Assembly: GCA_017457015.1 (NCBI GenBank)
Contig: JAFTIG010000021.1
Span: 1-8,236 of the forward strand
Direction: 5' to 3'
Origin: Clostridia bacterium
Lineage (GTDB): Bacteria > Bacillota_A > Clostridia > Christensenellales > Borkfalkiaceae
Length of the DNA: 8,236 bases
The translations under genes were made by a program, and so were the position numbers. Below the pieces are notes generated by a model, which made no database searches, was not told the origin of the DNA, and saw nothing but the letters and a program-made list of their open reading frames with translations. Below, in pieces: positions 1 through 5,997 of this stretch. The number at the start of each line of letters is the position of its first letter. Position 1 is the stretch's first letter.

Positions 1-53
1 ATCTCGCTATTGAGATCACATCCTGTATCCGTTAAAATAAAGTACTTTTTCAT
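1..53 (-). CDS. DegV family protein (FakB-like), N-terminal fragment
   Basis: Only the first 17 complete codons are visible before the window edge; they read MKKYFILTDTGCDLNSE. The hydrophobic strand followed by TD(S/T)xxDL is the N-terminal signature of DegV/FakB proteins, which bind one fatty acid in a buried pocket and present it to the kinase FakA. The ATG at 51-53 is preceded by a near-ideal Shine-Dalgarno GAGGAG (61-66) with 7 bases between, which fixes the start. A fakA gene lies two genes upstream on the same strand, so a FakB role is the natural reading. The fragment is too short to identify the pocket or lipid preference. Many genomes carry several DegV paralogues, so the pairing with this FakA is inference. 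Confidence 0.72.
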   Translation of the reverse strand, partial: MKKYFILTDTGCDLNSE

Positions 54-66
54 AATTTCACTCCTC

Positions 67-94
67 AATCGTTTTATTCCTTAATCGTTTTATT
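67..94 (-). repeat. Tandem 16-bp repeat in the leader of the degV-like gene
   Basis: The 12-mer AATCGTTTTATT (plus strand) occurs at 67-78 and 83-94, a period of 16. On the coding strand this gives two successive copies of AATAAAACGATT followed by AAGG or GAGG. The downstream copy supplies the functional GAGGAG site; the upstream copy carries a decoy-like AAGGA. This looks like a small local duplication including the ribosome binding site. Confidence 0.6.
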
Positions 95-147
95 TAATAT
101 TTTGCGCGCGTACGCGATGATTACTTTTTTTATCTGACAATACTACG

Positions 148-186
148 TCGTCTTAATTTTAAGACGATAAAAGGGACGTCCCTTTT
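148..186 (-). terminator. Two stacked inverted repeats after the hydrolase gene; possible weak terminator or attenuator
   Basis: Just after the hydrolase stop there is a perfect 18-bp palindrome at 169-186 (AAAAGGGACGTCCCTTTT). Next comes a second inverted repeat at 148-167, with 9-base arms TCGTCTTAA and TTAAGACGA around two bases. In minus-strand RNA the first would fold as a 7-bp AAAAGGG/CCCUUUU stem with an ACGU loop, its U-run being part of the stem. This fits a weak intrinsic terminator or partial attenuator between the hydrolase and the degV-like gene. No convincing promoter was found between here and 53, so read-through into the degV-like gene is likely. A protein-binding palindrome is an alternative. 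Confidence 0.45.
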
Positions 187-204
187 TCTTTTTCCGAGCC
201 GCTT

Positions 205-1170
205 TTAACTTATAAAATGCACAATTCTTTCTATTGCTTTTTTGGCTTCAGGTATAGGATAAATCGGGTAAACGTGATTTAGTCCATTTCCTACGACGAT
301 AGACGCGTCCACTCCGTTTTCTTTAAGTTTGTTATAGAGTAGAATATTGTCGGGATAAAGAACTTCTCTAGTACCTACAAAAATCAACGTTTTTGCAAGC
401 CCTGTGGTTTTGCCGAATAACGGACTTACCTTATAATCGGTAGCCGACAATCCGTTAAGCCGAAGTTCTCCCCAAATCCTATCGTTTTCAACCTGTACTA
501 TAGGATCGGATTTGCGGTATTTTTCTATATCGGGATTGTTTAACGTTAAATCCACCCACGGTGACATGAGTATTATTCCGTCAGGCTGAATCGTATCGTT
601 GTCCAAAAATGATTGACACACACCTAATGCGAGTCCGCCGCCCGAAGAGTCACCCGCTATATAAACCTTTCTATAAATCTTTCTAATTTGCAAATATTGC
701 TCGTTTATAAAGGCGTAAGAATCTTTATAAGAATAGTTCGGCGCTTTCTTATAAATTATCATTTTTACGGTTGCGCCCGTTGCGTTAGAGAGTTTTTCTG
801 CAAAATAGAGATGTTGTTTTCTTGGCGGTCTAACGTACCCTGCACCGTGCAAATAGATAATAACAGTATCGCATTTTTCACCGATAAAGTCAAATATTTG
901 AACGCCGTTTATATTTATCTCGCGTATTTTCTCCGACTTTTTAAGCCGACGTGGCAAAGTTATAGGCACGTCGTTTTTGTCTGGAAGAAATGGTATCCCT
1001 TCTCTTACTTGCCGTTCGGTAAGTTTCTTTTCGGTTACGCGAAGATATAGTTCGGCAAGAGTTGCCATCACCGAACGATTATAATATAGTCTTGAAAAAA
1101 TTAAAAGCAAAAGCGCGATAATAACGACCGCGCTTAACGTAATTAGTATAATGATTAAAGGCACACTCAT
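205..1170 (-). CDS. Membrane-anchored alpha/beta hydrolase (HSL/acetyl esterase-like)
   Basis: This 321-residue protein resembles the hormone-sensitive-lipase (GDXG) type of serine esterase, which hydrolyses carboxylic esters. Residues 4-25 form one hydrophobic segment followed by Arg/Asn, fitting an N-terminal membrane anchor with no clear signal-peptidase site. The fold landmarks are in order: HGAG at 108-111 (oxyanion hole, HGGG in most relatives), GDSSGG at 173-178 with Ser175 as predicted nucleophile, GTREVLYPD at 266-274 in the acid region (Glu269 or Asp274), and His299 in NHVYP as catalytic base. The start ATG shares its A with the fakA stop (TAATG) and has no good Shine-Dalgarno of its own, so translation is probably coupled to fakA. 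Release of fatty acids for the neighbouring kinase is an attractive role but is inference; the true ester substrate is unknown. Confidence 0.85.
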   Translation of the reverse strand: MSVPLIIILITLSAVVIIALLLLIFSRLYYNRSVMATLAELYLRVTEKKLTERQVREGIPFLPDKNDVPITLPRRLKKSEKIREININGVQIFDFIGEKCDTVIIYLHGAGYVRPPRKQHLYFAEKLSNATGATVKMIIYKKAPNYSYKDSYAFINEQYLQIRKIYRKVYIAGDSSGGGLALGVCQSFLDNDTIQPDGIILMSPWVDLTLNNPDIEKYRKSDPIVQVENDRIWGELRLNGLSATDYKVSPLFGKTTGLAKTLIFVGTREVLYPDNILLYNKLKENGVDASIVVGNGLNHVYPIYPIPEAKKAIERIVHFIS

Positions 1171-2840
1171 TATTCTGCAATCAAAATAAAGTCGTATACG
1201 TCTTGCTCACCGTGAACGTCGTAAAATTCTACGTCGGGATATTTTTCAGCGATAAACGCCGAAAAGGTTTCCCTTTCTTCATTTGTTGCACCGTTTCCGT
1301 AAATTGCTATAAAGAACTGTTTGCCGTCTGATATTTTATCGATAAGTGCCTTTGCCGACTGCATTTTATCGGGAGTAGATACGAGCATCGTTCCACTTGC
1401 AAACCCGATATAATCGTCCTTTTCAATATGCACACCGTTTACAGAAGTAGTTCTAACCGCACGGGTAAGAAGTCCCGTTACAGAGTTTTTCATGTCCGAT
1501 TTCATTGACTGCTCGATATCGTCTACTTCACCCGAATCGTAATCGAGCATAGAAAGTGCCGAATAGCCTTCTCCAACGCTCTTGGTCGGGATAACCCTTA
1601 TATCCGAATCCTTATACATTCCTGCCGCTTGATCTGCCGTAAGAACGATATTTCCGTTGTTCGGAAGTACGAAAACGTGGTCGGCGTTGACTTCATCAAA
1701 CGCATCTATAAAGGCTTCAGACGACGGATTGTTGGTTTGTCCGCCGTTTATAACGACGTCCGCTCCAAGTTCCTTAAACATATCTATAAGCCCCTGACCA
1801 TTTGCAACCGTTACGACTGCGTATTTTCTGCGCGCGCGCTTTACTTTTTTGTTCATATCGGAAAGAGTGCTCTTTTTTCCTTCAATAGTTTCGTTGTGTT
1901 GAAGCGTCATGTTTTCAATCTTTAAGGTTAAAAACTCACCGTAATTTTGACAGTGCTGTAAAACCTTCCACGGCGTCATAGTATGAACGTGAACTTTTAC
2001 TACCGTACCCGTCTTAAATGCAACTATGGAGTCGCCTACGGTATCTAAAAACTCAATGAGTTCGGGAATAGAAAATGCGTCAACGTCCGTTTTAGAACGC
2101 TGTAATTGCAATAAAAATTCCGTACAGTACCCGAATTCCATTACACTGTTTTCATTAAATTTAGAAAGGTCAATCGCCTTTTTTTCACCGTCTAAAGTAA
2201 CGGCAAGTTCTACATCTGCGTCAGTAGTAAGCGCTTTATAAAAACCTTCGATAATATAAACGAGTCCTGCTCCGCCGCTGTCAATAACTCCTGCTTCTTT
2301 TAAGGTTGCAAGCAGGTCCGGAGTGTGTTCTAAAGACGTTTTCATCTCTTCTAAAACGTCAAAAAAGAATACGTCCGCAGTCTTATCGTCCGCGTGCTTA
2401 TTTATCATACTTTCGGTAGACTCTCTCGCTACCGTCAAAATAGTACCTTCTACGGGAACTGCGACTGCGCCGTAAGCGCGTTTAACACCCTGCATCATAG
2501 CGTTTGCGAAGACGGGAAGTTCAACCGTTTCAAAGTCTTTAAGACCTTCGGAAAGCCCAAAAAATAACTGCGATAAAATTACGCCCGAATTGCCCCTTGC
2601 GTTAAAGAGCATACCGCGAGCAAATGCCTTGGCAATCTCGCTAACCGAGCAATCGCCGATAGAAGAAATCTCATCCACGCCGCCCTTAATGGTAAGATAC
2701 ATATTTTCACCCGTATCGCCGTCGGGAATAGGAAACACGTTCAAATCGTTTACTTCTTTTACGTTTGCGTGCAAATTAGCCGCACCGAAAACGAATAATC
2801 TTTTAAGCGTTTTGCCGTCTATAATTCTAATATCCTGCAT
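1170..2840 (-). CDS. fakA: Fatty acid kinase, catalytic subunit FakA (DAK2/YloV family)
   Basis: FakA transfers phosphate from ATP to a fatty acid held by a FakB (DegV) partner. The acyl-phosphate enters phospholipid synthesis through PlsX/PlsY. At 556 residues it is full length for the family. The N-terminal DAK2/DhaL kinase domain (about 1-200) carries PIPDGDTGENM at 37-47, where Asp40 and Asp42 are expected Mg-ATP ligands. It also has ARGNSGVILSQ at 81-91 and the glycine-rich GVIDSGGAGL at 184-193. The middle domain begins near FGYCTEFLLQL (236-246) and includes VKVHVHT (291-297). The C-terminal domain has GGQTNNPSSE (376-385) and LPNNGNIVL (402-410), typical of YloV/FakA. The start is supported by GGAG (2847-2850) six bases upstream. 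It is the first gene of a likely operon with the overlapping hydrolase and the degV-like gene, and has its own candidate promoter. Confidence 0.93.
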   Translation of the reverse strand: MQDIRIIDGKTLKRLFVFGAANLHANVKEVNDLNVFPIPDGDTGENMYLTIKGGVDEISSIGDCSVSEIAKAFARGMLFNARGNSGVILSQLFFGLSEGLKDFETVELPVFANAMMQGVKRAYGAVAVPVEGTILTVARESTESMINKHADDKTADVFFFDVLEEMKTSLEHTPDLLATLKEAGVIDSGGAGLVYIIEGFYKALTTDADVELAVTLDGEKKAIDLSKFNENSVMEFGYCTEFLLQLQRSKTDVDAFSIPELIEFLDTVGDSIVAFKTGTVVKVHVHTMTPWKVLQHCQNYGEFLTLKIENMTLQHNETIEGKKSTLSDMNKKVKRARRKYAVVTVANGQGLIDMFKELGADVVINGGQTNNPSSEAFIDAFDEVNADHVFVLPNNGNIVLTADQAAGMYKDSDIRVIPTKSVGEGYSALSMLDYDSGEVDDIEQSMKSDMKNSVTGLLTRAVRTTSVNGVHIEKDDYIGFASGTMLVSTPDKMQSAKALIDKISDGKQFFIAIYGNGATNEERETFSAFIAEKYPDVEFYDVHGEQDVYDFILIAE

Positions 2841-2902
2841 TATTTTCTCCGAAAAATTTTTCCTGTGTAAAATAAAAAATGCATTTTATTTCAATATATA
2901 TA

Positions 2903-2931
2903 TTAATATAAAAATATTAACTGAATGTTAA
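2903..2931 (-). promoter_or_regulatory. Candidate sigma-A-type promoter of fakA
   Basis: On the minus strand, TTAACA (2926-2931; five of six to TTGACA) is separated by 17 bases from TATTAA (2903-2908; four of six to TATAAT). It lies about 65 bases before the fakA start, downstream of the terminator of the preceding gene. The surrounding DNA is so AT-rich that alternative -10 positions exist, so the exact site is tentative. Confidence 0.42.
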
Positions 2932-2953
2932 CCGTTAAAAAATACTTTAAAAA

Positions 2954-2984
2954 CGACGAAAAACCACTGTTGAAGTGGTTTTCC
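2954..2984 (-). terminator. Rho-independent terminator after the rhamnosidase-like gene
   Basis: The minus strand reads AAAACCACT, a 5-base loop, then AGTGGTTTT (stem 2960-2982, 9 perfect pairs). A T-run follows, with a second T-run shortly after (TTTTTCGTCGTTTTT overall). It starts about ten bases after the TAG stop at 2992 and separates the glycan-related genes from the fakA operon. Confidence 0.82.
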
Positions 2985-2991
2985 TATACAA

Positions 2992-4440
2992 CTAAATTAA
3001 ATTTTCATATTCTTTAATAAACTTTATAACACCGCTTGACCAGCCGTGGCATAAACTGTGACGGAAACCAACGTAGCAATGCGCGCCGAAATCACCGTGA
3101 ATATCTTTTTGACCTTTTTTAGGAAACTTGTCTATTCTAGAACAGTTTTCCGTCCAGTCGATATTAAAGTCTTCAAAGAAAGTGGTAGCGCCGAGATCAA
3201 GCATTGCGCCGTAATATTCCGTCAGTATCTCTATTGCTTTTCGTGGGTTTTTAGACGCGATTGCCTTTAAGATATAATAACTCATAAAGGTCGACATTCC
3301 CTTTGCACCGCCTAAAATAAGTTTATCGTAATCGTCGTCGGAAATAGCACCTTCAGCCATATACTTTAGTCCGATAACTTGTTTCATTTTATTGACTGTG
3401 ATAGGAACTTTTTTGAGTTTTGAAAGCACGGATTTAGCAAGAGAAGTATCTTCGTTAAAGTCCTTAAACATCTCTATTGCCTTTTGCACCGCCATAATAT
3501 TGATTGCGCGCACGCCAGACTCTTCGTCACCGCTATCGCAGGAAGGCCAGTCTACAAAATTCCAACCGTAATCCATTTTGCCAGACTCGTCGACTAGTTC
3601 GTCAAAACGGTTTATAAGACCTTTAAAATATTCTATTTGTCTTACTGCAAAATCCTTTGCACCCGTGATCAAATAATAGTCTGCAACTATTATCATCCAC
3701 CACATAGAATATGAAGATATACCGTTCATCCAAAGTGGTAACGGAGTCTGATCACGAACGAATTCAAGCGAACGCTCTACTTTATCAAGTTTTCCATACA
3801 TTGTAGATAAAGCCAACATTTCGGGGTGCATATCGCCTATCCAAACAAGTCTATCGCGTTTAATGCCGTCCCAAATATACTCACCTGCCGCACAGAGATC
3901 AACCGTGCGTTTTGCCGTATCAAAAATTTGCTTTACGCGCTTATCAGTTCCGTTGTAGCGGTATACGGGTTTTTTAACCAAAATTTCATTTTCACAAAAA
4001 ATATTTTGGATTATTATATTTAAGTTCTTCAAAAAGTCTATGCGAACGAATCTAAAACCTGAATTGCCAAACCTGACGTCTCCATAACTTGATATATTCG
4101 CAGTAAAATCACGCGGACTATGGTCGTTGGTTGCCCCCTTTTCGTCAATATCAGAACACGCTTCAGTAAGACTTTCACCAAAACGAATTCTTAGAGCAGG
4201 CTCTTTCCCGTTAGGGTAACGGTTATCAAAAGACGCGCCTGTAATAATGCGGATTGAACCGTTCATTTCCTTGCCAAAATCAAGAATGATATAGCCCGTA
4301 CCGTCAACCACAGCGTTAGAATTTTTCCACTCTTCGTCACGACGATGAACGACTTGCAAAGGTTTTTTAACCTTGAGAGCGTTGGGATTAATAACGTTTT
4401 CAAACTTAACTATTTTTTTTGGAAGCAATAACTGTTTCAT
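2992..4440 (-). CDS. Compact alpha-L-rhamnosidase-like protein (GH78-type)
   Basis: GH78 enzymes remove terminal alpha-L-rhamnose from glycans by an inverting mechanism. Residues about 45-155 look like the beta-sandwich preceding the catalytic domain (LDFGKEMNGSIRI at 53-65, PALRIRFGESL at 81-91). The (alpha/alpha)6-barrel follows, with DGIKRDRLVWIGDM at 191-204. This aligns without gaps with the classical GH78 DCPxREKLGWLGD stretch, giving Asp191 and Asp203 at conserved acidic positions and Asp196 where the classical acid is Glu. GATTFFEDF (417-425) offers Glu423 as a candidate second catalytic residue, and HSLCHGWSSG (461-470) resembles the late barrel motif. At 482 residues it lacks several accessory domains of typical 700-1100-residue members, and it has no signal peptide, so it should act in the cytoplasm on imported oligosaccharides. 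AAGGA (4447-4451) six bases before ATG supports the start. Rhamnose specificity is not proven. Confidence 0.8.
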   Translation of the reverse strand: MKQLLLPKKIVKFENVINPNALKVKKPLQVVHRRDEEWKNSNAVVDGTGYIILDFGKEMNGSIRIITGASFDNRYPNGKEPALRIRFGESLTEACSDIDEKGATNDHSPRDFTANISSYGDVRFGNSGFRFVRIDFLKNLNIIIQNIFCENEILVKKPVYRYNGTDKRVKQIFDTAKRTVDLCAAGEYIWDGIKRDRLVWIGDMHPEMLALSTMYGKLDKVERSLEFVRDQTPLPLWMNGISSYSMWWMIIVADYYLITGAKDFAVRQIEYFKGLINRFDELVDESGKMDYGWNFVDWPSCDSGDEESGVRAINIMAVQKAIEMFKDFNEDTSLAKSVLSKLKKVPITVNKMKQVIGLKYMAEGAISDDDYDKLILGGAKGMSTFMSYYILKAIASKNPRKAIEILTEYYGAMLDLGATTFFEDFNIDWTENCSRIDKFPKKGQKDIHGDFGAHCYVGFRHSLCHGWSSGVIKFIKEYENLI

Positions 4441-4470
4441 AATTTATCCTTAAAAATTCTATATAAATCA

Positions 4471-4497
4471 TAACCTTCTCTTTTTTAGAGAAGGTTA
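4471..4497 (-). promoter_or_regulatory. Perfect 10-bp stem-loop at the predicted transcription start of the rhamnosidase-like gene
   Basis: Minus-strand arms TAACCTTCTC and GAGAAGGTTA pair perfectly around a 7-base A-rich loop. The structure begins about where transcription should start from the promoter at 4503-4530 and ends about 30 bases before the ATG. No T-run follows on the minus strand, so it is not a normal terminator. It is either a 5'-terminal mRNA stem-loop (stability, translation) or a DNA operator covering +1. A related element stands in the same position before the gene at 4575-5864. Confidence 0.7.
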
Positions 4498-4502
4498 CTT
4501 TT

Positions 4503-4530
4503 ATTATACCATAATCTTATATAATGTCAA
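4503..4530 (-). promoter_or_regulatory. Consensus promoter of the rhamnosidase-like gene
   Basis: The minus strand carries a perfect -35 TTGACA (4525-4530), a 16-base spacer and a perfect -10 TATAAT (4503-4508) extended by TGG. This is the strongest promoter match in the window. It would give an RNA starting near 4496, inside the adjacent stem-loop. Such a strong core promoter suggests that control is exerted by a repressor or at the RNA level. Confidence 0.82.
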
Positions 4531-4574
4531 CTGATTTTTTTATCATAAATGATTTAAAACTTATCAAAAGTGAT

Positions 4575-5864
4575 TTAATTTATGACAACAAACACGCTTT
4601 CACCCGCTTTGAGATTTACCGAAAAAACGCCGTCTACAAGTTCCACTTTTTTTGCAACTCCACAAATAACGGCGGTAACGGTTTTAACGCCGTCAAACTT
4701 AAAAGTAAGCGCGTTTTCAACGTTTTCACTAGGCTCTGTGTAGTTTACCGCCATATATGCTAGTTTATCGCCGTCGTTAAACTCTGCAACTATTGCGTCT
4801 GCCGAACAGGTGAAATCTTTTAAGCGTTCAAAGTTTTCTATCTCTTTACCCTTACAAAGTTCAAACGCCTGTGCGTTGTAATCGTTGTGATAAGCACTGC
4901 CTGCATACGTTTTTGCGCCTACCCACTCAAACGGCAAATAATATTTACCGAGCGCAACAGCACGCTCGTTAGCGCGCTTAACGTGATCGTAAGTTTTAGT
5001 ATATACCACTTGATCGTCATCACAAAGCACTGCCGTACCGGGGTTTGCAAAACCCTTGTTTGCGTAAATGTAATACTCTATAAGTTTAGCGCCGAAAACG
5101 AGCGCAAGGTTTACCTGAAAATCTACGTCTTCATACGTTTCAATCTCGCGGAGACGTAAACCTTCGTTTGAAACGAGTTGTATACAAATTCCCGTGCGAA
5201 CGTCGTGACCTTCGGCTATGAGTTTTTTGGTGCGTTCTGCCAAACGGAAATAATCGCGTATTGCCGTAGGCTTAATATAGTTTACCCCGTTTTCACTAGC
5301 CATAGGATAGTGGTCTGTGCCAAGACTCTTTTCACCCTTGACTTTCTTTAATATCTCTTCTATGTAATAATCGAGATAATCTTCTTCATAGCGCGGTGCG
5401 TTTTCTTTGCCGTAAAGAAGTGTCATGCCATAATCTTGCAAAAGGTTTAAGTGGAAAAACGTATCGCCACCGTGCTCGTTATACCAGTCTACTAGTCTTA
5501 TATAATCTTTAATAGCGTATTTACAATACCAGTCGAGAACAGTGGGACTAGGCTCGTCAGTTATATAATAACCGTCAGCCTTACCCAAGAACTCGTCTTT
5601 AACGTTGTCGTAATAATGAATACTGCCGTTATCCATCGTGCGGAGCATAACTTTAAGCCCCTGTTCTTTGCAGTGCTCTATCGCCTTAAAGTATTCGTCC
5701 GATATGGTCTTATCGGGATTATCGCGAACTATATAATCTTCCGTTAGATTGTAGTAGTTAAAACCTGCTTGTTTGTACTTAATTAAACGTTCGGGCGTAG
5801 GGATAGGCGGAACGTCTGCTAAAATAATAAACTCTTCCTTTTTCTTGAAATTTTTATTTGCCAT
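4575..5864 (-). CDS. Glycosidase-like TIM-barrel protein, paralogue B
   Basis: I do not recognise a named family. The 429-residue protein has no signal peptide or membrane segment and looks cytosolic. Residues about 12-310 have the rhythm of a beta/alpha barrel: FIILADVPP at 12-20, KADGYYITDEP at 95-105, FFHLNLLQDYG at 136-146, TDHYP at 183-187 and VNLALVFGAKLIEYYIY at 251-267. Glu104 after strand-end Asp103 and Glu263 in KLIEYY are the best candidates for an acid/base and nucleophile pair of clan GH-A type. About 350-429 look like a C-terminal beta domain (DKLAYMAVNYTEP at 366-378, ending in beta-strands). AAGGA (5874-5878) nine bases upstream supports the start. It is clearly related to the next gene upstream (5998-7275) and has its own promoter at 5925-5953. 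It lies upstream of a GH78-like gene, so a role in glycan breakdown is likely; the substrate is unknown. Loss of catalysis cannot be excluded. Confidence 0.72.
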   Translation of the reverse strand: MANKNFKKKEEFIILADVPPIPTPERLIKYKQAGFNYYNLTEDYIVRDNPDKTISDEYFKAIEHCKEQGLKVMLRTMDNGSIHYYDNVKDEFLGKADGYYITDEPSPTVLDWYCKYAIKDYIRLVDWYNEHGGDTFFHLNLLQDYGMTLLYGKENAPRYEEDYLDYYIEEILKKVKGEKSLGTDHYPMASENGVNYIKPTAIRDYFRLAERTKKLIAEGHDVRTGICIQLVSNEGLRLREIETYEDVDFQVNLALVFGAKLIEYYIYANKGFANPGTAVLCDDDQVVYTKTYDHVKRANERAVALGKYYLPFEWVGAKTYAGSAYHNDYNAQAFELCKGKEIENFERLKDFTCSADAIVAEFNDGDKLAYMAVNYTEPSENVENALTFKFDGVKTVTAVICGVAKKVELVDGVFSVNLKAGESVFVVIN

Positions 5865-5893
5865 TTAAGTCTTTCCTTGATTTACTTAAAAAT

Positions 5894-5920
5894 TTAGCCT
5901 TTCTCTTTCGGGAAGGCTAA
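5894..5920 (-). promoter_or_regulatory. Stem-loop at the predicted transcription start of paralogue B
   Basis: The minus strand has TTAGCCTT and AAGGCTAA arms (8 pairs) with one further pair beyond an A-C mismatch. The position relative to the -10 at 5925-5930 is the same as that of the stem-loop at 4471-4497. The left arm TAGCCTTCCC matches that element's TAACCTTCTC at 8 of 10 positions. Both leaders also share ATTTTTAAG just downstream. No T-run follows, arguing against a terminator. Predicted role: shared operator or 5' mRNA element. Confidence 0.62.
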
Positions 5921-5924
5921 TTAT

Positions 5925-5953
5925 ATTATATCATAATCAAAAATTGATTACAA
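5925..5953 (-). promoter_or_regulatory. Promoter of paralogue B (extended -10)
   Basis: The minus strand has a perfect TATAAT (5925-5930) extended by TGA, and a 17-base spacer to TTGTAA (5948-5953; four of six to the -35 consensus). GATTATGATATAAT matches the rhamnosidase-like gene's GATTATGGTATAAT in all but one base, so the two promoters share more than the core hexamers. Confidence 0.68.
5934..5950. repeat. Inverted repeat TAATCA-N5-TGATTA inside the promoter spacer
   Basis: TAATCA (5934-5939) and TGATTA (5945-5950) flank five bases and fall between the -35 and -10 hexamers of the promoter of paralogue B. A dyad at this place is a common layout for a repressor site. The half site GATTAT is shared with the other promoter, but the full dyad is not. 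Confidence 0.42.
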
Positions 5954-5997
5954 ATTTATTTTTTCTATATATTGACTAAAACACAAACTATAGTGAC

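Noticed and set aside
688..1050. Plus-strand open frame opposite the hydrolase
   Set aside because: The composition is that of an antisense shadow (many Cys, Phe, Tyr, Arg), with no recognisable motif, and the minus strand encodes a clear hydrolase.
2590..2931. Plus-strand open frame running past the start of fakA
   Set aside because: It overlaps the conserved FakA kinase domain, has no motif, and its tail runs through the AT-rich promoter region.
4471..4497. Stem-loop as an intrinsic terminator of paralogue B
   Set aside because: No T-run follows on the minus strand, and the hairpin lies downstream of a perfect promoter at the expected start site, so a regulatory role fits better.
4524..4763. 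Plus-strand open frame at the 3' end of paralogue B
   Set aside because: It covers the rhamnosidase-like gene's promoter and the opposite strand of a conserved C-terminal domain; it looks like a shadow.
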